This document shows, piece by piece, positions 8,553-16,686 of a stretch of 45,228 bases of DNA. Where the stretch lies: the NCBI GenBank assembly GCA_949296855.1, contig CASFRN010000074.1:1-45228 (forward strand), in the 5' to 3' direction. Position 1 is the stretch's first letter. Every line of letters begins with the position of its first letter. A model generated the notes under the pieces. The model did not search any database. It saw only the letters and a program-made list of their open reading frames with translations, and was not told the DNA's origin. Source of the stretch: an uncultured Bacteroides sp. GTDB lineage: Bacteria; Bacteroidota; Bacteroidia; Bacteroidales; Bacteroidaceae. A program made the translations under genes and the position numbers.

Positions 8553-9566
8553 TTACAATATTTTTAATTCCACATTCATGTTCAGCTTCAAGAAGTCGGC
8601 ATCACACAAGCCTTCGGCTATGCTTCTGCGGCAGATTTCATCACATCGGCCGGGCTTGTCATCAAACGGATAGGCGCCCCAACCGTCTTCTATCTTGTTT
8701 GGGTTTATCACATCATCAAAAAGATGATTGTAATACGCTTCGGTTATCACACCCAAGTCTTTCGCACGATGAACGATAGCGGCGACAGAAATGCCGTATA
8801 TCGTTTTCAACTCTGTCAATTCTTCTAAAGCAAACGCCGAGCGTTTCTTCCCTATATGGCAGAAGAAAGCCTCTTTCGGGAAAAGTAACGCTGCCGCAAA
8901 ACGGTTACAAAGACGTTCCTTCATTTTTTCTGTACAATCCTCCAATTCAGTGAAAAGAATATGAGCCAACTCATGCAGGGCAGTAAAACGTTTCCGGTCT
9001 ACCTTCACATCTTTTCTCAATGCGATGAAAGGAATTTTCTGATTCGCCCATCCGCTTACTCCGTCAAGGCCTTCCTCCATATCGAACTCTATCACTTTGA
9101 TGCCCGCACGTTCTAACATACGGCAGATGTATGGAATAGAATCAATGCCAAGTTGCCATTTTTTCCGGATAAACAGAGCTGCTTCTTCCATGCTTTCCAT
9201 CGTCGCTGGATAATCTTTAGGAAAAGGAGAACGGAATATTGAAGACAAGCCTAACCTTTTTTCAACACCTAAATACTTTTCCAAACAATATATAATGTTG
9301 TTTTTAACTGCCGACTCAATCTTGGCTGGCATATTTTGCCCGCGTCTGAAATTCCAACTTGCTGTCACATACACAGACGACGGTACAGATTCACGCAAAT
9401 CAACCCCATAAATCTTCGACAAAGCTGAAAGCACTGCAGGAGACGGAGCCATAAGCCCACGCTCGTATTTCGAAATAGCTTGTTTGGTAACCATTCCGCC
9501 TAATTTTGCAGCCACTTCATCAAGTGTCAACCCCTGCATTGTCCTTAATATTTTTAATCTATTCAT
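8553..9566 (-). CDS. XRE-family HTH protein with ImmA/IrrE metallopeptidase domain, heads the cas operon
   Basis: The 337-aa protein has an N-terminal Cro/C1-type helix-turn-helix (residues 4-58, with TLDEVAAKLGGMVTKQAISK) and a C-terminal ImmA/IrrE domain with the zinc motif HELAH at residues 198-202. Proteins of this architecture cleave or displace repressors, or act as stress-responsive regulators (family knowledge). Its stop codon is 5 bp before cas6, no promoter is seen between them, and a good promoter lies upstream at 9600-9630, so it is the first gene of the cas transcript. I infer that it autoregulates and thereby controls the CRISPR-Cas operon. An alternative is a defence-island passenger of the antitoxin/protease type. 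Confidence 0.9.
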   Translation of the reverse strand: MNRLKILRTMQGLTLDEVAAKLGGMVTKQAISKYERGLMAPSPAVLSALSKIYGVDLRESVPSSVYVTASWNFRRGQNMPAKIESAVKNNIIYCLEKYLGVEKRLGLSSIFRSPFPKDYPATMESMEEAALFIRKKWQLGIDSIPYICRMLERAGIKVIEFDMEEGLDGVSGWANQKIPFIALRKDVKVDRKRFTALHELAHILFTELEDCTEKMKERLCNRFAAALLFPKEAFFCHIGKKRSAFALEELTELKTIYGISVAAIVHRAKDLGVITEAYYNHLFDDVINPNKIEDGWGAYPFDDKPGRCDEICRRSIAEGLCDADFLKLNMNVELKIL

Positions 9567-9570
9567 AATG

Positions 9571-9639
9571 CGTTCAAGTACAATATATTTTTCAGTTTAC
9601 AAATATATAAAAGTTTATAGAATTAATCAACCGTTCAAG
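9571..9639. promoter_or_regulatory. candidate operator: two direct CTTGAACG repeats
   Basis: CTTGAACG (minus strand) occurs at 9632-9639, next to the -33 region, and again at 9571-9578, just before the ATG of the XRE gene. The two copies are in the same orientation and start 61 bp apart, close to six helical turns. They bracket the cas operon promoter, as expected for binding sites of a looping or steric repressor. The obvious candidate ligand is the XRE protein itself. Confidence 0.5.
9600..9630 (-). promoter_or_regulatory. promoter of the XRE-cas operon
   Basis: On the minus strand TTG (9628-9630) is followed after 20 nt by TATATTTG (9607-9600), matching the Bacteroidetes -33/-7 pattern. 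The start site would be near 9594, giving a leader of about 27 nt before the ATG at 9566. No other convincing promoter is seen before cas2, so the whole set may be one transcript. Confidence 0.75.
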
Positions 9640-9684
9640 AGCTGTTTCTTAACTGTTTTACAACATAAGCACTTACATTTCTAC

Positions 9685-9742
9685 AAAAAAGCAAAGGCAT
9701 GTGAAATGAGTATGTGAAACACCCCATTGCACATGCCTTTTT
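9685..9742. terminator. bidirectional-type terminator hairpin
   Basis: AAAGGCATGTG (9693-9703) and CACATGCCTTT (9730-9740) form a perfect 11-bp stem, with an A-run on the left and a T-run on the right. On the minus strand it would terminate mntH transcription before it enters the cas operon promoter. Confidence 0.7.
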
Positions 9743-9820
9743 ATGGCATCTTATGAATATTTCTATATTTTAGGAGAATACAATGTGATTTTAAATGGTT
9801 AACAATCTGTTTCCTGCTAG

Positions 9821-9926
9821 CTCCCTTTTACGGTTTCCGTCCCAAAACCGTACGGTTTTCGAACCAAGAACGTACGGTTTCCGAACCAAAAACATACGGT
9901 TTTGGGACGGAAACCATAAAAGGGAG
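9821..9926. repeat. long inverted repeat with CCGTACGG words, copy 1
   Basis: The arms begin CTCCCTTTTACGGTTTCC on the left and, read from the right end, CTCCCTTTTATGGTTTCC, and continue as near-identical sequence for about 32 bp. The interior repeats the word CGTACGGTTT several times. A diverged copy lies at 36664-36764. It occupies most of the gene-free stretch 9743-9995 between mntH and its terminator hairpin. Confidence 0.85.
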
Positions 9927-9995
9927 GCATTTGCAAAGATAATGCAACCCAGCCTCGAAGTTAAATGTATCGGGGTTTATTTAAATACCTCTCCT

Positions 9996-11252
9996 TCAAC
10001 TGAACAACAGCATCACATTCAGCACCGAGACCACGATAGCGATGGTGTAGAGCACGAAGGTGCTCCAACGGGAATTGGCGTACTGCCCCATTACACGGCG
10101 GGAGGAAGTAAGCCCTACTTGAAGAAAGACGGTGAAAGGAAGCTGCACGCTCAATGCCATTTGTGAGATAATCAGCCCTTGGAAGGGGTCGCTGATGAAG
10201 AAGATAATCAGCAAAGCGACTCCTAAAGAGAGCAAGATACCTACACGGGAGTGTATATCCTTGATGTGATAGGACTCGCCGAACATGCCGGCGAAGATAG
10301 AACCTGCTGCCATACCGCTGGTAACGGTAGACGAAAGTCCTGCCATCAATAATGCCAAAGCAAAAATAGTACCCGCCTGACTGCCCAACAAGGGATCAAG
10401 CAAGGATTTGGCTTGTTGCAACTCTTCCACATGTACGCCATTCGCAAAGAACGTAGAGGCAGCCAAGAGAATCATCGCGCTATTTATCGCCCAACCTACA
10501 CCCATTGAGAACAACGTATCGTAGAACTCATATTTCAGCAGGCGGCGGATAGAACGCTCGTCTCCTTTATTATATTCGCGGCTCTGTACTACCTCCGAAT
10601 GTAAGAAGAGGTTGTGCGGCATCACCACCGCACCTAATACACTCATAATAATGAGCAGGCTGCCTTCGGGAATGCTTGGCACCACCCATGAACGAGCCGC
10701 CAAATGCCAGTCGATATCTACCAAGAAGAGTTCGTAAAGGAAAGAAAGCCCGATGACGGACACAAAACCGATAATGGCACGCTCGATGCGTCTGTAGGAA
10801 TTGGTGAATAACAAGATGATGACCAATACCGTTGTTATTAAAGCACCCCAAACAATAGGCATTCCCAACAACATCTGCAAGGCTATGGCTCCTCCCAATA
10901 TCTCGGCAAGCGATGTGGAGATAGAGGCAAGTACCGCACTGCCCAATATAGGGCGAGACAACCAGCGAGGCGCATACTTCTCGGCAGCCTCACTCAAACA
11001 TAGACCGGTTACGATGCCCAGGTGTGCCACGTTATGCTGGAGCACGATAAGCATTACCGTAGAGAGTGTAACTACCCATAACAGCGTATACCCGAATTCT
11101 GACCCTGCAGCAAAATTCGAAGCCCAATTGCCCGGGTCGATAAACCCTACCGTCACCAACAATCCGGGACCGATATACTTGAAGAAGTCCAACCCGCCCA
11201 AATACCGCTGGTGGTCCTTCCGCCTTAATTCATTGAGTAATTTCGTTAGCAT
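9996..11252 (-). CDS. mntH: Nramp-family divalent metal transporter (MntH-like)
   Basis: The protein imports Mn(II)/Fe(II) with protons across the inner membrane. At 418 aa it shows the Nramp signature of TM1, GFIDPGNWASNFAAG with metal-ligand Asp39 and Asn42, and the TM6 motif MPHNLFLHSEVVQSR. Ten to eleven hydrophobic segments are visible through the LPFTVFLQVGLTSSR region to the C-terminus. It is transcribed leftward toward the cas locus and stands alone, with an inverted repeat at 11273-11368 upstream. No metal-regulator box was recognised. Length agrees with the family. Confidence 0.95.
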   Translation of the reverse strand: MLTKLLNELRRKDHQRYLGGLDFFKYIGPGLLVTVGFIDPGNWASNFAAGSEFGYTLLWVVTLSTVMLIVLQHNVAHLGIVTGLCLSEAAEKYAPRWLSRPILGSAVLASISTSLAEILGGAIALQMLLGMPIVWGALITTVLVIILLFTNSYRRIERAIIGFVSVIGLSFLYELFLVDIDWHLAARSWVVPSIPEGSLLIIMSVLGAVVMPHNLFLHSEVVQSREYNKGDERSIRRLLKYEFYDTLFSMGVGWAINSAMILLAASTFFANGVHVEELQQAKSLLDPLLGSQAGTIFALALLMAGLSSTVTSGMAAGSIFAGMFGESYHIKDIHSRVGILLSLGVALLIIFFISDPFQGLIISQMALSVQLPFTVFLQVGLTSSRRVMGQYANSRWSTFVLYTIAIVVSVLNVMLLFS

Positions 11253-11272
11253 AATAGTATGTATTTGTTATT

Positions 11273-11368
11273 CACCACAGATTACACAGATTTAATTGAT
11301 TATGAATAAATAATGGTGTATTATAGTGGCTACACTTTTAATAATTTAAATCTGTGTCATCTGTGGTG
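11273..11368. repeat. CACAGAT-type inverted repeat A
   Basis: CACCACAGATTACACAGATT (from 11273) is mirrored by a right arm ending TCATCTGTGGTG (11368), with TTTAA/TTAAA in the inner arms. It lies between the radical-SAM stop (11373) and the mntH start. It uses the same CACAGAT words as the elements at 38651, 41597 and 44675. Confidence 0.85.
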
Positions 11369-11372
11369 TTCT

Positions 11373-12644
11373 TCATTCGTCTTCAAAAACAAAATCCAGC
11401 TTCAGTTGGTTCTCGTCCGTCTTCCGCTTCGGTTTGGGAAGCAAGAGGCGGCGCACGCCTTGCGGTCCCAATTCGTGGATGGTCTTTTCGGGCAGTTCGT
11501 GGCACGTGATGAAGTAACGCGCCTTTTTCATCACCGCCCCCATCTGCTTCAACTCGTAGAAACCGATGCGGGAGAAACGGCGAGACATCACAATCATCTT
11601 CGCCGACTTCACCCCGATGCCCGGCACACGGAGCAACATCTCGTAATCAGCCGTCTGGATATTAACAGGAAAGAACTCGGGGTGCTTTAACGCCCATGCC
11701 AGCTTGGGGTCTATTTCCATATCGAGGTCGGGCGAAGCGTCGTCTACCAATTCGTCTACCGTAAACTGATAATACCGCAAGAGCCAATCTGCCTGATAGA
11801 GACGGTTCTCGCGCACCAGCGGAGGCTGTTTCAGGAGTGGCAGACGCTTGTCGTAAGTATTGACCGCCACATATCCCGAATAATACACCCGCTTCATGGT
11901 GGGCTGGCGGTAGAGTGCCGAAGATACCCGGAGAATGTCCTTGTCCGTCTCGCTCGTAGCACCCACTATCATCTGCGTGCTCTGCCCTGCCGGCACGAAA
12001 CGCGGTGCATGGCGGTGGCGTTTGCGCTCTTCCGCACTCTCCAACACCCCTTGCTGGATATAGCGCATCGGCAAATAGACGCTCCGGTGGTCTTTCTCCG
12101 GAGTCAAAAGCTTCAAGTTCTTTTCGGTAGGGATTTCCAAGTTCACACTCATACGGTCGGCATAAAGTCCGGCTTCGTGTACCAGTTCTTCACTTGCTCC
12201 GGGAATGCTTTTCAGGTGGATATACCCATTGAAACGATGCTTCAAGCGGAGGTCTTTCGCCACCCTTGCCAAGCGTTCCATGGTATAATCGGGATTACGC
12301 ACTACGCCCGAACTCAAGAACAATCCCTCGATGTAGTTGCGCCGGTAGAACTCCATAGTCAAGTCGACCAGTTCGGTCACCGAAAGCGTGGCACGCGGAA
12401 TGTCGTTGCTCACCCGGTTGATGCAATAGGCACAATCGTAGATGCAATAATTGGTCAGCATGATTTTCAGCAACGAGATGCACCGTCCGTCTTCGGCAAA
12501 GCTATGGCAGATGCCGATACCGCCCACCGTATTGCCCACGCCTCCTTTCGTATTGCGGCGCACCGTGCCGCTCGATGCGCACGACACATCGTATTTCGCC
12601 GATTCGGCAAGCACTTTCAACTTATGTAACACCTGTTCGTTCAT
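11373..12644 (-). CDS. putative DNA modification/repair radical SAM protein
   Basis: The 423-aa protein has a radical SAM cluster motif C67-x3-C71-x2-C74 (CIYDCAYC) and a C-terminal helix-hairpin-helix (LLRVPGIGVKSAKMIVMSRR, about residues 325-345) suited to DNA binding. This matches the family annotated as putative DNA modification/repair radical SAM protein. That family is usually next to a uracil-DNA-glycosylase-like partner gene. Neither neighbour here is such a gene, so the protein is an orphan in this window. Its exact reaction is unknown. The ATG at 12644 is the only sensible start. Confidence 0.9.
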   Translation of the reverse strand: MNEQVLHKLKVLAESAKYDVSCASSGTVRRNTKGGVGNTVGGIGICHSFAEDGRCISLLKIMLTNYCIYDCAYCINRVSNDIPRATLSVTELVDLTMEFYRRNYIEGLFLSSGVVRNPDYTMERLARVAKDLRLKHRFNGYIHLKSIPGASEELVHEAGLYADRMSVNLEIPTEKNLKLLTPEKDHRSVYLPMRYIQQGVLESAEERKRHRHAPRFVPAGQSTQMIVGATSETDKDILRVSSALYRQPTMKRVYYSGYVAVNTYDKRLPLLKQPPLVRENRLYQADWLLRYYQFTVDELVDDASPDLDMEIDPKLAWALKHPEFFPVNIQTADYEMLLRVPGIGVKSAKMIVMSRRFSRIGFYELKQMGAVMKKARYFITCHELPEKTIHELGPQGVRRLLLPKPKRKTDENQLKLDFVFEDE

Positions 12645-12720
12645 TCCAGCTTAAAGCGCATAACAAAATGTACTTTGCTATGGTAAATATCGATTCATTT
12701 TAATCTGCTACTTATTCACG

Positions 12721-15033
12721 TCAATACAAATCCCGTGTCCGGATATCATCGCTCCAGTGATGGTCTTTCGGGAAAGGTTGTTCGCTCCAGGCTTTCTTGC
12801 TGGTCCAGTCCTGAGGCGCATCGGTCCAGAAAGCATCCGATGCGGGAAGTCCTAACGGAAGGAAGGCAAGCGAAGTCATATAAAGGCTTCCGTTATTGGT
12901 GTACCAATCGGCAATGTTAGGCTGGCGGCCCGTAAATCCGATAGTAAGGAAGCCTCCTTCGTTAAAGTTGTTTCCCGAAGCAAACATCCGTTTCAATACC
13001 GCGGTCAATCCACAACGCACTTGAGCCGGAGTAACCCCAGCCGGCAATTCCTTGTACCATGCCATAAGCGCCAAAGGCTGCATCGTTGCCATCCGATAAG
13101 GAATCGAGCGTCCGAATACAGGGAAAGTTCCTTCCGGAGAAATGAAGCGTTCCAATATCAAGCTAAACTTCTGGGCACGTTTCAAGGCACGCTGATAGTA
13201 TTTGGGGTAATCCAGGCGCGAATGCTTATCGGCATCTATCAGCGCATCAAGAGTTTCGAGGTACATGGGGTGAAACACATAGCTGCTATAATAGTCGAAC
13301 GCAAACGAAGGTCCGTCTGCATACCAGCCGTCTCCTGTATACCATTCTTCCACTTTACGGATAGCCGAATTGATGCGATAGATATCGAACGGTGCTCCGG
13401 CTTTAGCCAAGAAGCTTTCGATAGTCGCCGAGAAAAGCAACCAGTTGGTATAAGGCGGGTCGATGCGTCGAAGCTGGGTGAACTCTTCAATATAGCGTTT
13501 CTTAGTCGTTTCGTCTAAAGGCATCCACAATTGGTCGAATGCGCGCAGGAAGCTTTCGGCTACGTATGCCGCATCCACCAAGGGTTGTCCTTCATTGCGC
13601 CACAATAAGTAATCGGGAGAATTGGGGTCTACCGCATTTGTATATGCCTTCAATGCCCATTCACGCAATTGTTTGCGCATGGCTCCTTCTTCGGTATCAT
13701 CATCGGGCAAGGTTAACCACGGAGCGATACCTGCCATCAGGCGTCCGAAGCACTCCATATAAGTCACCCGCTTGTCGCGTCCGTCCCATGTCGGGCTTAC
13801 TTCCACTTGCATGTTCTTTTGGAGTTCTCCCTTCGCCATATTGCTCAATACGGGTTCAGCCATTTGATAAGCGAGCCGGCACCAGTAAGCCCGGTCGGGT
13901 TGAGTATCAGCTTCCAAATAACGCACATATTCGCAAGCTGCCAAGAGGAATGCGCCTACACCGAAGTTAGCCGTAGACTTCGCGTCTACTACCTGACCCG
14001 GTATCGCCTTTTCGCCAATGGGCTGAACATAACCTACCGAACCGTCTTTTTGCAAAGCCTTTTCCGGCAGGTATTTCCATGCCTTCTGAATGACGGGCAT
14101 ATAGGTTGCTTCATTCAAATAACCGTGATTTACTCCCCACAACATGCCGTAGGTAAAGAAAGCGGTTCCGCTTGTTTCCGGTCCGGGAGCATGTTCAGGG
14201 TCCATCATGCTTCGGGTCCAATAGCCTTCGGGTTGTTGGATAGCCGCAACGGCTTTCGCCATTTTTTGGAACTTTTCTACAAAGAAAGCACGGTGCTCGT
14301 AATCTTCGGGCAAGTCTTTCAATACTTTAGCCAGACCAGCCAATACCCATCCGTCACCTCGTGCCCAAAAGTCTTTTTTCCCGTTCAGGCTTTTGTGTTT
14401 CGGATATACATACTTCGCGTCACGATAGTACAGGTTCTCGTCTTTATCGAACATGATGCTATCCGAGTAAAGCAGGTATTCATACAATTTCTCTAAATAG
14501 AGAGGATTATGGGTAATCTTATAAAGCTTGGTCATGACCGGCATCACCATGTACAGACCGTCGCTCCACCACCAATAATCACGGTTTGGAGTGCTCATCT
14601 CGTATTCCATCACTTCACGTGCCCGGCGGATTTTATAATCATCCGGGTCGAGCATATACAGGTCGGCGTAGGTCTGGAAGCAAATCTGATAATCGCCGAA
14701 CAATACATACTCATCACTCTCTCCATACGAATATTTCCATTCTGCGCGGTTATTGCTCTTTGCGCCTTTCCATTCGTTATGTTTCGCCCATGCTTCGGAA
14801 TAAGCACGGTAAGCCTCATTTCCGGTCAGGAAATAGGCTTCCATATTTCCGGTATGATAAGCCGCATTGTCCCAGAAGGAACGCACTTCGGGCGAATTAG
14901 TCGCCTGCCAATGCTGATTGACCTTATCAATGATTTTCCGCACTTGTTCTGCTTCGGTAGGCTTGGCAAGCGCACTCGCGAAAGGCAATAAAGTGAGCAA
15001 AAACAATACGGTTTCTTTCCATATTTGTTTCAT
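12721..15033 (-). CDS. exported GH105-DUF2264 (GH154) fusion glycosidase
   Basis: The start MKQIWKETVLFLLTLLPFASALA at 15033 gives a signal peptide; the frame is open 22 codons further. Residues from about 30 to 370 form a GH105 (unsaturated glucuronyl/galacturonyl hydrolase) domain, with WWWSDGLYMVMP and ARGDGWVLAGLAKVL typical of that family. The second half, from about AYWCRLAYQMAEPVL through VTYMECFGRLMAGIAPWL to the C-terminus, is a DUF2264 domain, now placed in GH154 (exo-beta-glucuronidase reported from Bacteroides arabinogalactan use). A two-enzyme chain would remove uronic acids, saturated or unsaturated, from plant polysaccharide side chains. It is the last gene of the minus-strand carbohydrate cluster. 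Confidence 0.88.
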   Translation of the reverse strand: MKQIWKETVLFLLTLLPFASALAKPTEAEQVRKIIDKVNQHWQATNSPEVRSFWDNAAYHTGNMEAYFLTGNEAYRAYSEAWAKHNEWKGAKSNNRAEWKYSYGESDEYVLFGDYQICFQTYADLYMLDPDDYKIRRAREVMEYEMSTPNRDYWWWSDGLYMVMPVMTKLYKITHNPLYLEKLYEYLLYSDSIMFDKDENLYYRDAKYVYPKHKSLNGKKDFWARGDGWVLAGLAKVLKDLPEDYEHRAFFVEKFQKMAKAVAAIQQPEGYWTRSMMDPEHAPGPETSGTAFFTYGMLWGVNHGYLNEATYMPVIQKAWKYLPEKALQKDGSVGYVQPIGEKAIPGQVVDAKSTANFGVGAFLLAACEYVRYLEADTQPDRAYWCRLAYQMAEPVLSNMAKGELQKNMQVEVSPTWDGRDKRVTYMECFGRLMAGIAPWLTLPDDDTEEGAMRKQLREWALKAYTNAVDPNSPDYLLWRNEGQPLVDAAYVAESFLRAFDQLWMPLDETTKKRYIEEFTQLRRIDPPYTNWLLFSATIESFLAKAGAPFDIYRINSAIRKVEEWYTGDGWYADGPSFAFDYYSSYVFHPMYLETLDALIDADKHSRLDYPKYYQRALKRAQKFSLILERFISPEGTFPVFGRSIPYRMATMQPLALMAWYKELPAGVTPAQVRCGLTAVLKRMFASGNNFNEGGFLTIGFTGRQPNIADWYTNNGSLYMTSLAFLPLGLPASDAFWTDAPQDWTSKKAWSEQPFPKDHHWSDDIRTRDLY

Positions 15034-15095
15034 GGTCATTATTGGTTTTAAGTTAATAATTCCGTTTTTTATCGCATCGGGCTGCATCGTCCGAT

Positions 15096-15149
15096 TCATA
15101 CGGCTGTATCGGGCAACTCACCCGCATGCGTCGGGCTACGCAACCGTAT
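15096..15149. repeat. imperfect inverted repeat between two glycosidase genes
   Basis: CATACGG near the left end is mirrored by CCGTATG at 15143-15149, around a GC-rich interior with repeated ATCGGGC and GTCGGGC words. It lies in the 143-bp gap between the BNR_4 gene and the GH105 fusion and resembles, in design only, the other word-based intergenic hairpins in the window. Pairing inside the outer 7 bp is poor. Confidence 0.4.
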
Positions 15150-15176
15150 GTATTTTTTATAGCACACAGATGAACT

Positions 15177-16460
15177 CTACTTCGTATCTACTTCTAACAC
15201 ATATACCGGTGTAGGAGCTTTATCAACGGTCTTCTCTCCGTCTCCCTGATAAGTGGTCTGGACGAAAAGATGCAAGCGTTTTTGTTGTTTCCAGAGTTCC
15301 GTATCCAAGCTGGGTTCCCACGCTTCTACCGGGAAATCGGTCAGGTCTTTCACCTTCCACTCGCCTTGTTTCAAGTCCTTGGTATATGCCATGGAAACTT
15401 TGCTTCCCCTTTCGGCATCCCGGAAGACAAAGTATGCCTTGTTTCCGTCTACCACGATACGCGGGCGGGCAATGGGTATCATCTTCGTACCTCCGCCTTT
15501 CAGGGAAAATGCCAATGTACGTTCCACCACCGGACGCATCTGCCATTGTTTCCCGTCGTTCCATACGACCCGGTATTGCGGAACATCCGAATCCGCTTCC
15601 CGCCAATAGGTCATGATGTAAGGATGCCCGTCGGCATCGGTACACATGCTGGTTTGGTTAATCAACTCACTATTCTGAGGAATGCGCCATGCATATTCGG
15701 CATTGTCCTTGCGGATAGGAAGCGTGTATTTCTCACCCGTAGATTTATACCACGTTTTTCCTCCATCGGGCGAACTGGCATAGCACAAGTCATGATTGGT
15801 CTCCACCAACCACGTTTCCCGCCATACCCATGAAAGATGAATCGTACCCTTCTCGTCTACATAGAGTTGCCAATAGGCATTGCGTTGCCCTTCCCCGTCT
15901 ATCAGGATGTCCTGCACTCTTTCCCACTTATGGGTATCGAGGTCATAACGGTTCATAATCAGGTTTCCCCGTCCCGAAGCTCCCGAACGGTACACGAATA
16001 TCAAGTCTCCTTCCGGCATCTTATAAAACTCCGGATAGGTCACATCCTGCTCATCTGTACCGGTCATTGCTTCTTTAGGACCCAATTCCAATGAACCGGG
16101 CTTTAGGCTTCGGCAATAATTGAGCGGATGCCCATGATGATCGAAAGACACATGGATGTAACCTTCGCCATCCACCATCATACTGATAACATTGTGTGCG
16201 TCTGCCACATTGCCCTTATATTGAGAACGTTGCAAGGTCCAGTCAGATTTGTTCAGTTTCCGTTTCCCTAATACCAAATAGCCTTCGGGGTCATAATAAG
16301 AGATGTATTGCACATCTTCATCGGTCACTAACGAACTATTCCGGAAAACCGTTGTATTGACCGAGGTATTGCTATATCCTTCGCCTACTTGAACCAGCTG
16401 AGGGTATGCCATGCTATATCCACATAAGAACAAGAGCAGGAATAAGAGTTTACGTTTCAT
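15177..16460 (-). CDS. exported BNR_4-type seven-bladed beta-propeller (GH145/PL-like)
   Basis: The 427-aa protein has a signal peptide (MKRKLLFLLLFLCGYSMAYP) and repeating propeller blades, including GEGYIHVSFDHHGHPLNY, GTIHLSWVWRET, SPDGGKTWY and DGHPYIMTYW. This is the BNR repeat-containing (BNR_4) superfamily, which holds GH145 rhamnosidases, PL24/PL25/PL27 lyases and inactive relatives. The HHGHPLNY segment contains His residues that could be catalytic. With a GH105-GH154 enzyme next door, processing of rhamnose- or uronate-capped plant glycans is the likely role (inference). The exact activity cannot be assigned from reading alone. Confidence 0.8.
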   Translation of the reverse strand: MKRKLLFLLLFLCGYSMAYPQLVQVGEGYSNTSVNTTVFRNSSLVTDEDVQYISYYDPEGYLVLGKRKLNKSDWTLQRSQYKGNVADAHNVISMMVDGEGYIHVSFDHHGHPLNYCRSLKPGSLELGPKEAMTGTDEQDVTYPEFYKMPEGDLIFVYRSGASGRGNLIMNRYDLDTHKWERVQDILIDGEGQRNAYWQLYVDEKGTIHLSWVWRETWLVETNHDLCYASSPDGGKTWYKSTGEKYTLPIRKDNAEYAWRIPQNSELINQTSMCTDADGHPYIMTYWREADSDVPQYRVVWNDGKQWQMRPVVERTLAFSLKGGGTKMIPIARPRIVVDGNKAYFVFRDAERGSKVSMAYTKDLKQGEWKVKDLTDFPVEAWEPSLDTELWKQQKRLHLFVQTTYQGDGEKTVDKAPTPVYVLEVDTK

Positions 16461-16686
16461 GTTCGCTTTCTTTTTTTATGTAGTTCAATTTTTTATTGCA
16501 ATATTCGCAAGTTTTTCTGACTTCTGCAAATAATCTATTTGAAAACATCAGGGAAGATGACACCCGCCAACCGGTAATACATTTCAGAATATCCCTACGC
16601 CCCTGTCTTATGGCAAAAAAGAAGGAACCAAGAAGCCTCTAACTTCTCAACTCCTTCTCTTAATTCTTCCTAATTCCTTATGAATA

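Noticed and set aside
11273-11368. Target duplications for elements A, B and C
   Set aside because: Flanks do not show a convincing direct repeat; only element E (TATA) and, weakly, D (AATT) do.
16620-16680. Tandem AAGGAGTTGAG/AAGTTAGAGG-like words upstream of the BNR_4 gene region
   Set aside because: They recall the words of the panB-leader repeat, but no second arm was found, so it is not listed as an inverted repeat.
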